Part shown: positions 25,472 through 33,926 of the stretch, piece after piece
Position numbering within the stretch: position 1 is the stretch's first letter
Layout of the letters: each line of letters starts with the position of its first letter
Assembly (NCBI RefSeq): GCF_000011085.1
Contig: NC_006396.1
Span: 1,674,001 to 1,738,000 of the forward strand
Direction of reading: 5' to 3'
Length of the DNA: 64,000 nt
Source of the DNA: Haloarcula marismortui ATCC 43049
Lineage (GTDB): Archaea > Halobacteriota > Halobacteria > Halobacteriales > Haloarculaceae
Program-made: the position numbers and the translations under genes
The notes under the pieces: generated by a model
What the model was told of the DNA's origin: nothing
Seen by the model: only the letters and a program-made list of their open reading frames with translations
Database searches by the model: none

Positions 25472-25900
25472 GTGGGCGATTCTCGATCCGATTCCGACCG
25501 AGCCCGGTTCCTGTTGGCCGCGGCGACTACCGTCGCCACCGTTGCGACGGCCGGCAGCCTCTATCTCTCGCTGGGCCTCGGGCTGACCCCCTGTCGGCTC
25601 TGCTGGTATCAGCGAATTCTGATGTATCCATTAGTGGTCGTTCTCGGCGTCGCTGCTGTCGAGCGCCGTCTCGGCGTCGTCCGGACAGCACTGCCGCTTG
25701 CGGTGCCGGGAGCGGCCATCGCGGCCTACCACTCCTGGCTGCAGGTGAGCCAGACGACCTGTGGCATCGGCGCGATCAGCTGTGCGCAGATTCAGTACCG
25801 GATACTCGGCCTGACCGTGCCGAATCTCTCGCTGGTGGCGTTCCTGCTGGTGACTGGGCTGGTCGTCGCGGCTGCCAGGCCTCGTGGCGGTCTGTCCTGA
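25472..25900 (+). CDS. dsbB: DsbB family disulfide bond formation protein
   Basis: A 142-aa quinone-dependent membrane oxidase of extracytoplasmic thiols. Four membrane segments carry the two cysteine pairs of the family: C41/C44 in CRLCWYQR and C97/C104 in TCGIGAISCAQIQ. The GTG at 25472 (VGDSRSDSD) is taken as the start, because the frame upstream is not protein-like. It would reoxidise a DsbA-type partner such as the lipoprotein at 13.8-14.5 kb (inference). Small hairpins, including GCCAGC-AAAC-GCTGGC, lie just before the start. Confidence 0.88.
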   Translation: MGDSRSDSDRARFLLAAATTVATVATAGSLYLSLGLGLTPCRLCWYQRILMYPLVVVLGVAAVERRLGVVRTALPLAVPGAAIAAYHSWLQVSQTTCGIGAISCAQIQYRILGLTVPNLSLVAFLLVTGLVVAAARPRGGLS

Positions 25901-26007
25901 CCGAACACGGCGGCGCGATACCTCCGCGACCGTGGCTTACCGACCGGTACCGGACAGCCTTCGCCGCGACCAAACCCCTTTTTCGGGTAGCCCCGCGTGG
26001 CTCCGGT

Positions 26008-27039
26008 ATGGAATACACCAGACTCGGTTCGACCGGAACGACGGTTTCACAGCTTTGTTTCGGCACTTGGCGGTTCGGCCGGGAGACCGGCGGCGTCGTC
26101 GAGACCGACCGCGATGAGGCCCACGACCTGCTCGATGCGGCGTGGGAGCGCGGCATCAACTTCATCGATACTGCCAACGTCTACGGCAATCCTAACGGGA
26201 CCAGCGAAGCGTACATCGGCGAGTGGCTCGACGATTACGACCGCGAGGACTTCGTCATCGCCTCGAAGGTGTACTTCCCCTTCGACGGTCGCGGCGAGCC
26301 CGGCCCCAACGACTCCGGTCTCGGCCGCAAGCACATCCGCGCACAGATCGAGGGGACGCTGGACCGCCTCGACACGGACTATCTCGACCTCTACTACATC
26401 CATCGCTGGGACGAGCACAGCGACATCGAGGAGACGCTGTCGACGCTCGACGACCTCGTCCGCGCGGGCAAGGTCCACCACCTCGGCGCGTCGACGATGG
26501 CCGCCTGGCAACTGACCAGGGCCCTCTGGAAGAGCGACGTCGAAGACTACGAGCGCTTCGAGGTGACACAGCCGCTGTTCCACGCCGGCTACCGCGACGA
26601 CGTGAAAGACTATCTCGATGTGTGTGCCGACCAAGACATCGCGGTCTGTCCGTACTCGCCGCTGGCCGGCGGCTTCCTCACGGGCAAGTACGAGCGCACG
26701 GACAACGACGACCCGACGGCCTTCGAGGGGCCGGAAGGCTCCCGAGGCTCGCTGTCCGACCGCTTCGAGGATTTCTACCTCTCCGAGCGCGGCTGGCACG
26801 TCCTTGACGAACTCCGCGCTGTCGCGGACGAACTTGACGCCACGCCCGCACAGGTCGCGCTCCGCTGGCTCATCGAACAGCCGGACTTCACCTGCGTCCC
26901 CATCGTCGGCGCTCGCACTGTCGACCAGCTCGACGAGAACGTCGGCGCGACGGACATCTCGCTGTCCGACGACCAGTTCAACCGGATTGTGAGCGCCCGC
27001 TACGCCGAGGACGGCGAGCGCTGGGGCCACCGAGCGTAA
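26008..27039 (+). CDS. aldo/keto reductase
   Basis: A 343-aa NAD(P)H-dependent reductase of the aldo-keto reductase fold, similar to the YajO/Kv-beta group. The tetrad is visible: Asp and Tyr in DTANVYG near residues 53-59, Lys in IASKVYF near 89, and His in LYYIHRWDE near 131. The cofactor end has IVGARTVDQLDEN near 301. The substrate is unknown. The gene stands alone between dsbB and the MFS gene, which converges on it. Confidence 0.92.
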   Translation: MEYTRLGSTGTTVSQLCFGTWRFGRETGGVVETDRDEAHDLLDAAWERGINFIDTANVYGNPNGTSEAYIGEWLDDYDREDFVIASKVYFPFDGRGEPGPNDSGLGRKHIRAQIEGTLDRLDTDYLDLYYIHRWDEHSDIEETLSTLDDLVRAGKVHHLGASTMAAWQLTRALWKSDVEDYERFEVTQPLFHAGYRDDVKDYLDVCADQDIAVCPYSPLAGGFLTGKYERTDNDDPTAFEGPEGSRGSLSDRFEDFYLSERGWHVLDELRAVADELDATPAQVALRWLIEQPDFTCVPIVGARTVDQLDENVGATDISLSDDQFNRIVSARYAEDGERWGHRA

Positions 27040-27150
27040 TCGGGAGACGAACTGACAGAACCGCACTGTCGTCGGGGCACGCCCTTGTCGCCCCGGAAGC
27101 GTTCGGTCTAATCGTGGCCGGGTCGGGTTTCCGGCCGACCGCTGATGGGT

Positions 27151-28464
27151 CTATGACGCTGATTTGCTGGCCCCGTCACCGGAAGCAGCCACTGTCTCAG
27201 GCGCAATCTCCCCGAACAGCCAGACTGCGCCGCCAGCGACGAGAAACAGGCCGCCAAGCGCCGCAACTGCTGTGGTCGCCGTGGTTGCATCCGCCACCAT
27301 CCCAGCAGCAAGTGCCAGCGGCGTCCGAAGAATCATATGCAGCATCGATACCGCGGAGAGCAACGTCGCCCGTCCGACCGACTCGACATGGTCGTTAATG
27401 TACCCGTTGACGATAGGCTGGACCAGCGGCTTCGCGGTTCGCATCGTCGTGAACGTCGGGAGTACGACCAGCGCGAACCACAGCGGTCCCACGAGTGCGA
27501 CAGCCGTCAGGGCTGGCACGACAACCACGGCTCTGCGGACGCCGAGACGGTCCTCAACTGCGCTGGCGTAGTAGCCGCCAGCGGATGCCACTGCTGTCAG
27601 GGCGGCGTACAGCACACCCAGTCCAAGTGCAAGTGCCGCGCCGGCCTCGCCTACTCGTGCCGCCGCGGTCGGAACACCAGCAGGAACCTGAACGCCGATA
27701 GTGGCGGCGTACGGCCCCAGCGTCTCGACCACCATCGGCTGGATGTAGGTGTGGGAAACGCCCAAAACGGCATAGAACAACCCAATGTACAGGACCAGTG
27801 CTCGGAGCGGCGGTCGAGCCAGATACGTTCGGATGACCGAGACGGTTTCCAGTGGGTCGAGACGGTCGGCGGAGCGACTGTCACTGCCCCGGTCGGCGTA
27901 CTGCCGATTCTTCGGCAGTGAGAGCAGGGCAAAGAAGCCGAGACTGTTGAAACCGACCGCAGCAACGAACGGATAGGTTGGGTGCAGCCCATACAGCAGG
28001 CCACCGGCAACCATCGAGACCGCTGCAGTCCACTTCTGCACTGCATCGCCCCGGCCACGGATACGGCTGAACTGCTCGCTATCGAGTCGTTCAGTCAGCG
28101 TATCGTATAGCCACGCATCCATGCTCCCTGAGCGTAACGTCAGCGCCAGCGCCCACAGCGCATAGAGGAAGCCGTACCAGCGGAATCCCGAAGCGAGAAC
28201 GAAGCCCGCGAGGGAGACAACGGTGAACAGCACGCTGAGAAGGAGGCTTGCGCGCCGCCCGAGCCTGTCACCGACGTAGCCTGTTGGAATCTCGCCGACG
28301 ACAGATAGCGATGCGTAGATTGCTGAGAGGGCACCGACCTGCGTGAAGGTCAGCGTTCGCAAGAGAAACAGGGTGAAGATGGGAGTGATAAATCCGACAG
28401 CGATCGTGGCACGGTACAGATAGTACCGGCGCACTAACCCGCGGCCGGATGCCGGTCGGAACAT
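27151..28464 (-). CDS. major facilitator superfamily transporter
   Basis: A 437-aa permease with about twelve membrane segments. The family motif between segments 2 and 3 reads GYVGDRLGRRASLL, near residues 62-75. The N-terminal half is typical, with RSGSMDAWLYD in the segment 4-5 region. The substrate cannot be told, and efflux of a small compound is the usual default. The ATG at 28464 begins the conserved part. Confidence 0.86.
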   Translation of the reverse strand: MFRPASGRGLVRRYYLYRATIAVGFITPIFTLFLLRTLTFTQVGALSAIYASLSVVGEIPTGYVGDRLGRRASLLLSVLFTVVSLAGFVLASGFRWYGFLYALWALALTLRSGSMDAWLYDTLTERLDSEQFSRIRGRGDAVQKWTAAVSMVAGGLLYGLHPTYPFVAAVGFNSLGFFALLSLPKNRQYADRGSDSRSADRLDPLETVSVIRTYLARPPLRALVLYIGLFYAVLGVSHTYIQPMVVETLGPYAATIGVQVPAGVPTAAARVGEAGAALALGLGVLYAALTAVASAGGYYASAVEDRLGVRRAVVVVPALTAVALVGPLWFALVVLPTFTTMRTAKPLVQPIVNGYINDHVESVGRATLLSAVSMLHMILRTPLALAAGMVADATTATTAVAALGGLFLVAGGAVWLFGEIAPETVAASGDGASKSAS

Positions 28465-28586
28465 ACGGACGCTGTCACTTTTGGGGGACTAAGGTCCTTC
28501 CAGAAACACACTTCAGTTTAATTTCTGACGGGAAGAGTTCAATACCAGCACACATCGACAGTACCGACAGTATACCGTGGAGTGCG

Positions 28587-29423
28587 TCAGGCAGTTTCGG
28601 ATGGGTCGACAACATCATCAGCGGCCGGGTACACGCCGATCTGGTCACAGTGACCCGCCAGCGGGCACGCATCGGGGTCGTCCAGACAGGCCGGCTTTCT
28701 GGCCGAGCAGTACTCCCGGCCAAACTGAATTATCGCCGTATGGCCGAAGCCGCATTTCGCCGCGGGCACGTCGCGCTCCAGATACGCACGGACGGTCTCG
28801 TGGTCGGCGTCGGCCGGGGCCAGTCCCATCCGGCGGGCGATGCGGTGGACGTGCGTATCGACGGGGAACACGCCGCCGCGACCGCCTGCGAACAGCAGGA
28901 CGCAATCAGCGGTCTTTGGCCCGACACCGTTCATGTCGAGCAGCGTCGACCGCACCGCCTCGGGGTCGCTGTCCCGAACAAACGCATCAAAGCCAGCTTC
29001 GCCGCCGTACTCCTCGCAGATGCGCTGTGCCAGTGCGATGATGCGCTCGGATTTCTGGTTGTACAGCCCGGCCGAGGAGATGGTTTCAGCGAGTTCGGGC
29101 TGGTCGGCGTCGGCCAGCGCGCGGGCGAGGTCAGTGCTGTCAATGTCTCCCTCGCTGTTCGCGTCCTCCCCGCCGCCATACCGAGCCATCAGGTCGTCGT
29201 GGGCCGGCTGGCTCGCTTTGTCGGATGTGTTCTGGCTGAGAATCGTCCGGACGAGACACTCGTAGGCGTCCCGGCCGCCGTAGGTTTTCGTCCAGTACAT
29301 CTCGCCGAGACGGTCCACGACGGTTTCTGCCCGCGTCCCCGCTGTTTCCGGGTCGAACGTTGCCGACTGGCCACCGCCAGCGGTTCCGCCGCTGATGTTC
29401 TCCGCTGGTTCCTTGTCAGTCAT
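28587..29423 (-). CDS. nth: endonuclease III family DNA glycosylase
   Basis: Base-excision repair enzyme of 278 aa, starting at MTDKEPAEN. The helix-hairpin-helix NGVGPKTADCVLLF lies near residues 166-179 with the catalytic lysine in GPKT, and the catalytic aspartate is in FPVDTHVHRI. A C-terminal [4Fe-4S] loop has four cysteines (CGF, YC, AC, AC...HC region) around 230-265. An acidic, glycine-rich N-terminal extension and an insert near residues 80-95 enlarge it, as often in haloarchaea. Confidence 0.9.
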   Translation of the reverse strand: MTDKEPAENISGGTAGGGQSATFDPETAGTRAETVVDRLGEMYWTKTYGGRDAYECLVRTILSQNTSDKASQPAHDDLMARYGGGEDANSEGDIDSTDLARALADADQPELAETISSAGLYNQKSERIIALAQRICEEYGGEAGFDAFVRDSDPEAVRSTLLDMNGVGPKTADCVLLFAGGRGGVFPVDTHVHRIARRMGLAPADADHETVRAYLERDVPAAKCGFGHTAIIQFGREYCSARKPACLDDPDACPLAGHCDQIGVYPAADDVVDPSETA

Positions 29424-29539
29424 AGCCAGTCGCAGGGCTGGCGGACTCAAAACGCCTGCCCCGAAAAACAGCTACCAGTGCGGACTCAGCGCCTGCCGGC
29501 GGCTAATCAAAAGTGGTGATTCCAGAGTGGTCCACAGTA

Positions 29540-29641
29540 AAGGACCTGAAATGGGGCGTCCTTGGGGCAGACGCCCACGGGACAGACACGAAAAGCTCGT
29601 GGCGTGCGGCGACGGGCTATGCCCACGGTGGTCGTCGCCGC
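29540..29641. ncRNA. candidate structured RNA or hairpin cluster
   Basis: Three successive stems can be drawn: GGGCGTC/GACGCCC (29554-29560 with 29570-29576), CACGA/TCGTG (29587-29591 with 29597-29601) and GCGGCGAC/GTCGCCGC (29606-29613 with 29634-29641), the last enclosing a GGGC-TAT-GCCC hairpin. An alternative stem AAGGAC/GTCCTT (29540-29545 with 29558-29563) excludes the first. No protein frame explains this. Strand and expression are unknown, so it is only a candidate. Confidence 0.3.
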
Positions 29642-29675
29642 GAAAGATGGTCGAAGCTGACAGGTCAATGTACGG

Positions 29676-29792
29676 TCACGTCCAGGCTCTCACCTCCTGT
29701 AGGGCGGCGTTTGCGCGGACGACAGGGACGGCAGCACCCGACTCGCTACGGCGACAGATGTCCCGCCTCGATGTGGCCTGTTCGTCCGGCAT
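29676..29792 (-). pseudogene. short Tat-like reading frame behind an iron box, probable gene remnant
   Basis: A 38-codon frame starts at 29792, seven bases after the iron box. It reads as a Tat-type lead: SRRDICRRSESGAAV is what a signal such as SRRDxLRxxGxGAA would become after a few changes. The frame then stops at a TGA. The promoter-to-start layout is the same as for the cupredoxin lipoprotein gene, so this may be the decayed 5' end of a second iron-regulated exported protein. It could instead be a genuine short peptide. Confidence 0.4.
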
Positions 29793-29799
29793 ACAATTG

Positions 29800-29815
29800 T
29801 TTAGGCTACCCTAAA
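29800..29815 (-). promoter_or_regulatory. DtxR/Idr-type iron box (remnant promoter)
   Basis: TTTAGG-CTAC-CCTAAA is a perfect 6-4-6 palindrome of the type bound by DtxR-family iron regulators (haloarchaeal Idr/SirR). It overlaps a TATA-like TTTTAGGG read on the minus strand and precedes the short frame at 29792. Confidence 0.6.
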
Positions 29816-29862
29816 ACACAAAAAGCCATCGGTTTCTAGGCGGGCCAAAAAAGAGAGCGTGA

Positions 29863-32334
29863 TTACTCCTCGACGATAACGGTGCCAGCCATCCCCGCAG
29901 CCTCGTGCGGAACGCAGAAGTATCCGTGCTCGCCGGCCGTCTCGAACGTGTGAACGTAACTCTGGCCGGACTGAACGGCCCCCTCACCGTTCTCCCAGCC
30001 CTCGCGTGCGGCCGACTCGCTTTCGAACCCGCCGGAAGCCCAGTAGGTCGCGTCGTCCGGGAGTTCCTCCTCGTACGCGACGACGTTGTGAGCCTCGCCA
30101 CCGGCGTGTTTCCAGGCGACTGTGTCGCCGACGCTGACGGTGAGTTCCTCGGGCGCGAACGCCACAGCCTGCATGTCGACGACGTGGTCGGCGTCCTCGG
30201 GAACGCCTTCGACGACGTTCGGGCCGCCGGACAGTGACGACTCGGTCGCCTCGGACTCCTCGCCGCCGTGGCCGCCGGAACCGCTCGGGGCGCTGTCGAC
30301 AGCGCCAACGACGGCGAAAGAAGCGGTCCGGGCGGCGTTTGCGAACGCGCTCGCGCCGTCGGTTGACCCGCTCTCCAAGTCGGCGACATAGTCGTTCAGT
30401 GCGGCCTCATAGGCTTCGTACGCCTCCGCGTCCGCGTTTTCGAGTTTGTCGTGCACCGCGGCGTTCTCGAAGGTAGCGAACACGTCGCTGACGACACTCG
30501 CGGCCCCGGCACCGGTCTCGCCACCGCCGCTCGACCCGACGATGGCCGTCACGGATTCGATGGCTGCGCCGTAGAACGTCTTCGCGGCCGCGTATACGTC
30601 ACCGCCGTCGTTCGCGGCGGAGATGACGCTCCCGAGTGCTTCGTCCTCGAAGCGGTGATACAGGTCCTCGTTCGCCTCTTCGAGTGCCTCATGGTAGCCG
30701 GCGGCCCCGGACTCGAAGAACGCCAGCGCCCCCTGAGCAGTCGACGCTGCGCGGTCGGCGTTCCCGAGAGCGTTCGTCGCCGCGGCGTCGAAGGCGAGGC
30801 CGGCCATGTAGGTCGCGCCGGACCCGCTGGCGACGGCGGCACTGTGGGCCGATTCGAACTCCAGCAGCGCCGCGAGAACGCCGTCGTGGTGGGTCCCGAC
30901 CGCGTCATCATCGCCATTCTCGTAGGCTGACTGGAGCCCCACGAGGTGTTCCTCCTCGAAGCGGTGATAGAGGTCCTCGCTGGTCTCCTCTAGCGTCTCG
31001 TGGAAGTCGAGCTGGTTCTCCTCGAACCGGGCGAACAGGTCCGAAACGAGCGTCGCTGCCTGCCCCGCCTGACCCTGGCGGTACAGCTCGCGCGCGTCGG
31101 CGAAGCGGGCTTTGAAGAAGCCCGACTGGAGAACCGGCGCGTTCCCGCCGGCCAGCGCCTCGATGCCGGCGACCAGATTGGTGTCGACCGTCTCGACGGC
31201 CGACGCGACCCCCTCGGTGTTCCCGTTCTCGATTGCTGAGGAGAGGTCCGACAAACCGGACTCGAACGCTTCGTAGGCCTCGCTGTCCGCCTCTTCGAGG
31301 GCATCGTGAGCGGCCGCGCCTTCGAAGTGGGCAAAAACGTCCTCGACCATCGTCGCCGCGGTGGCTGTCTCGCCGGCACGGGCCAGCCACCCAGCGTCGT
31401 GGACGCGGGCCCGGTACGTGTTCAGCGTCGTCGCGTGGGCGTAGTCTGCCCCGACGCCGCTGCCCGAGACGACTGCGGCCGCGTCCCAGCCACGGGCCTG
31501 CATCGTCGCAAGGTGGCCCGCACCGGCGACCGACGCCGGCTGGACCAGCGCATACGCGCCCGAAACGGTCGCATCCAGTGCGGCGCGGGCCTGTTCGGTG
31601 ACGCCGCTCGCGTCTTCACTGCCTGCGGCGGAACCGATGCCGGCCAGTGCGTTCTCAAAGGCCTCGTAGGATTCTGCGTCCGCAGCCTCTATTTTGCTGT
31701 ACACCAGCGCGTCCTCGAACGCGGTCATCGTCTCTTCCGCGATCGTGGCGGCCCCCTCGAAAGCGCCCAGCGTCCCGGCCATGGCGGCATTGCTCGCCCG
31801 ACTGCCCAGCAAGAGCAGGTCCAGCACTCTGGTGGCCTGCTGTCCGGCAGCGGCCTGCTGCGCTGTCTGGAGGTGGCCCGACGCTTTGTCCGCGGCCGAC
31901 GCGGCTTCCGATACGTTGCCCTCGGACAGCGACGACTGGACCGTCCCGAGGGCATCCTCAAAGCCCTCGTACGCTGACTCTGACGTGGACTCAAGCTGTT
32001 CGTGGGCCCCGTACTCGCCCGACGCCCCTTCGAACTGGGCAAAAATGTTCTGTGCGACGGTCGCTCCGGCACCGGGCGCACCGGCCCGACCCAGCGCGAC
32101 GGCATCGTGCAGCCGCGCCCGGTAGACGTTCCACTCGGTCGCGACAGCGGTCATCGGCCCGACCGAAACACCGCTTTCGCCGCCCTCGTCTGTTCCCGCG
32201 GTCGCTTCCTGTTCTGTCGTGTCGGTGTCCGCCGACGCCGTGTTCGATTCTGTCGACCCCTGACTGGGACACCCAGCAAGTAGTCCCGTCGCAGCGATCC
32301 CCACCGTCTTCAGCAAGTCACGTCTCTGTGGCAT
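29863..32334 (-). CDS. large iron-regulated lipoprotein with six repeats and a cupredoxin domain
   Basis: An 823-aa exported protein. The Tat motif QRRDLLKT and lipobox AGC put the lipidated cysteine at 22, followed by a Thr/Glu/Ser linker. Residues about 60-700 are helical and contain six copies of a unit of the form FAxFExA-(H)-xLExAxxEAYExFExAL. The C-terminus (about 715-823) is a blue-copper halocyanin/plastocyanin-like domain with ligands H749, C807, H810 and M815. It resembles haloarchaeal DUF5059 proteins. An iron box overlaps the promoter, so it is probably induced in iron shortage. A role in iron or copper handling at the cell surface is inferred; no transporter genes adjoin it. Confidence 0.85.
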   Translation of the reverse strand: MPQRRDLLKTVGIAATGLLAGCPSQGSTESNTASADTDTTEQEATAGTDEGGESGVSVGPMTAVATEWNVYRARLHDAVALGRAGAPGAGATVAQNIFAQFEGASGEYGAHEQLESTSESAYEGFEDALGTVQSSLSEGNVSEAASAADKASGHLQTAQQAAAGQQATRVLDLLLLGSRASNAAMAGTLGAFEGAATIAEETMTAFEDALVYSKIEAADAESYEAFENALAGIGSAAGSEDASGVTEQARAALDATVSGAYALVQPASVAGAGHLATMQARGWDAAAVVSGSGVGADYAHATTLNTYRARVHDAGWLARAGETATAATMVEDVFAHFEGAAAHDALEEADSEAYEAFESGLSDLSSAIENGNTEGVASAVETVDTNLVAGIEALAGGNAPVLQSGFFKARFADARELYRQGQAGQAATLVSDLFARFEENQLDFHETLEETSEDLYHRFEEEHLVGLQSAYENGDDDAVGTHHDGVLAALLEFESAHSAAVASGSGATYMAGLAFDAAATNALGNADRAASTAQGALAFFESGAAGYHEALEEANEDLYHRFEDEALGSVISAANDGGDVYAAAKTFYGAAIESVTAIVGSSGGGETGAGAASVVSDVFATFENAAVHDKLENADAEAYEAYEAALNDYVADLESGSTDGASAFANAARTASFAVVGAVDSAPSGSGGHGGEESEATESSLSGGPNVVEGVPEDADHVVDMQAVAFAPEELTVSVGDTVAWKHAGGEAHNVVAYEEELPDDATYWASGGFESESAAREGWENGEGAVQSGQSYVHTFETAGEHGYFCVPHEAAGMAGTVIVEE

Positions 32335-32342
32335 ACGCTCGA

Positions 32343-32356
32343 TTAGGGTTGCCTAA
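32343..32356 (-). promoter_or_regulatory. DtxR/Idr-type iron box of the cupredoxin lipoprotein gene
   Basis: TTAGG-GTTG-CCTAA is an inverted repeat of the same 5-4-5 core and spacing as the box at 29800-29815. It lies 9-22 bases before the start codon at 32334 and overlaps the TATA-like CTTTTAGG. A further half-site GAGCCTAAA occurs near 32384. Repression by an iron-loaded DtxR-type protein is the expected mode. Confidence 0.65.
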
Positions 32357-32410
32357 AAGACTTAAGACCACCGATGTTTTGGCGAGCCTAAACCGCTGTG
32401 TGGCTACACG

Positions 32411-33190
32411 TCAACACAGTGAGATGGTAACTGTGTCGCCGGTGCTGACCCCGAACGCTTCGTCGCCACGGCCGCGGTTAACGGCGAGTTCGACGTTCCC
32501 GTGACTGCCGACGGTGACGAGTCGCTGACTCTTGTCGACGGCAGCGTAGGCTCGATGGACTGGGGCCTCAACACCGTCGACCGAGACCACCTCGCCGAAC
32601 TGTCCCGCGAGGACCTCGCCGGGTATGTTCGTCACGGCGTTCCCGAAGTCATCGACGACGAGTACCTCGCCGGTCGCTCCGTCACCATCGACTGCGGCTG
32701 CCGGGAACCGGAGATCAGCGTAGTCCTCAGTTGGGTCGATTTCAGAAAGGGTTTCAATGGTATCGACGCCGGTGTCGTGGACGGCCGCCGCGGCGGGCGC
32801 AAACACGTCCCGCCCGTGGAACGTCGTACTCGCCGGGTCGTCGTAGGCCCAGGTGAACACCTCGAATGTGTCCGGGGCGTCGTTCTCGGTTTCAGCCAGT
32901 TCACGGGCGACTGGCAGGAGGACGCCGTTGTCAGGCCCCACGAGCGCGTGGTCGCCCGCGCGGACGACGATGGCGTCTCTGTCGGTTCCAACGCCCGGGT
33001 CGACGACGACACAGTGGACTGCCGGCGGAAAGTACGGGAGCGTTTGCGTGAGCCAGAACGCCGCTGCCCGCACGTCCTGCCGTGGGAAATCGTGAGCGAT
33101 ATCCTCGATACGCGCGTCGGTCGCCTGACAGATGACGCCTTTCATCGCCGCCGGATAGGGCGAGCCGAAGTCAGAACTGAGGGTTATCAT
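32411..33190 (-). CDS. SAM hydroxide adenosyltransferase (DUF62 family)
   Basis: A 259-aa protein of the family that hydrolyses S-adenosylmethionine to adenosine and methionine, related to fluorinase and chlorinase. The N-terminal ITLSSDFGSPYPAAMKG with the first catalytic Asp, VVDPGVGTDRDAI near 63-75, and FHGRDVFAPAAA with the histidine near 122-133 are all present. The C-terminal beta-barrel carries DDFGNAVTNIP. It begins within the stop codon of nadM (TGATG), so translation is coupled, which hints at a link to NAD or SAM homeostasis. Confidence 0.9.
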   Translation of the reverse strand: MITLSSDFGSPYPAAMKGVICQATDARIEDIAHDFPRQDVRAAAFWLTQTLPYFPPAVHCVVVDPGVGTDRDAIVVRAGDHALVGPDNGVLLPVARELAETENDAPDTFEVFTWAYDDPASTTFHGRDVFAPAAAAVHDTGVDTIETLSEIDPTEDYADLRFPAAAVDGDGATGEVLVVDDFGNAVTNIPGEVLAGQFGEVVSVDGVEAPVHRAYAAVDKSQRLVTVGSHGNVELAVNRGRGDEAFGVSTGDTVTISLC

Positions 33191-33756
33191 CAGTCGTCAA
33201 GGTCGTCGAGTGATTCGGGGAGCGATTCGCCCGTGGCGGCGTACCGTTCGAGCGAGTCGCTGTCTGAGACGTGCTGGAGTCGCTTGATGCCGTGGATCTC
33301 CTCGATGACTTCCACAACAGATGCCGGGACCCGGTCACGCCAGGACTCGTCGTCGATCATCCGCTGGCGGATCTCGCTGCCCTCCAGTCGGTCGCGGTCG
33401 AACATCGGCGACTGGCGGACCTCGATACCGGCCTCCTCGAACAAGCGGACGACAAGCGGATTGTTCGAGTACGCCACGTCGAAGTCCGGGCACATACTCT
33501 CGACGTGGCTCACCCAGACGGCGTTGCGGTTGATGTCCTCAAGGGGAACGACATAAGTCGTCAGGTCGTACTCTGCGACGGCCTTCGTGATCATCATGAT
33601 CCGTTCACCGGCCGTAAAGGGGTCGTGTGTGGTGTGTGAATCGTCGGCGCTCCCGATACCCAGTACAAGCTCGTCGACCTCCTCCGAGATCCGCTCGACC
33701 ATCGAGTGATGGCCATTGTGGTAGGGCTGGAAGCGACCGATGTAGAACCCACGCAT
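33190..33756 (-). CDS. nadM: nicotinamide-nucleotide adenylyltransferase
   Basis: Archaeal NadM-type enzyme of 188 aa making NAD from NMN and ATP. The nucleotidyltransferase motif GRFQPYHNGHHS (residues 7-18) contains the paired histidines, and the second motif is EGSEIRQRM near 130. The frame extends upstream, but the protein clearly starts at MRGFYIGRFQP. It is the first gene of a pair with the SAM hydroxide adenosyltransferase and is divergent from lonB across 170 bases, the arrangement I recall in Haloferax. Confidence 0.92.
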   Translation of the reverse strand: MRGFYIGRFQPYHNGHHSMVERISEEVDELVLGIGSADDSHTTHDPFTAGERIMMITKAVAEYDLTTYVVPLEDINRNAVWVSHVESMCPDFDVAYSNNPLVVRLFEEAGIEVRQSPMFDRDRLEGSEIRQRMIDDESWRDRVPASVVEVIEEIHGIKRLQHVSDSDSLERYAATGESLPESLDDLDD

Positions 33757-33926
33757 ATTCCCCAGTGGGTGTGGTGGTTTGATAAACCCGACGACGCGGT
33801 ACTGCCGGAATACAACCCCACCTAATTCGGGCGCTGTACTGCGGTTTTCGGGGTGTTGCAACAACCGACACGGGGAGAAAGTATATCAGTCGACAGGCCT
33901 TCCATGAGTATGTTAGCAACGTTTGT

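Larger units (their letters stand above)
29424..29862. other. intergenic region with structured DNA and an iron-box promoter
   Basis: 439 bases between nth and the cupredoxin lipoprotein gene. The left part (29540-29641) has several strong inverted repeats. The right part has an iron box at 29800-29815 immediately before a 38-codon frame with a Tat-like start. These are listed separately. Confidence 0.6.

Noticed and set aside
32411-33190. Possible chlorinase or fluorinase activity
   Set aside because: The sequence fits the common SAM hydroxide adenosyltransferase family, and no halometabolite genes are nearby, so a halogenase call is not supported.
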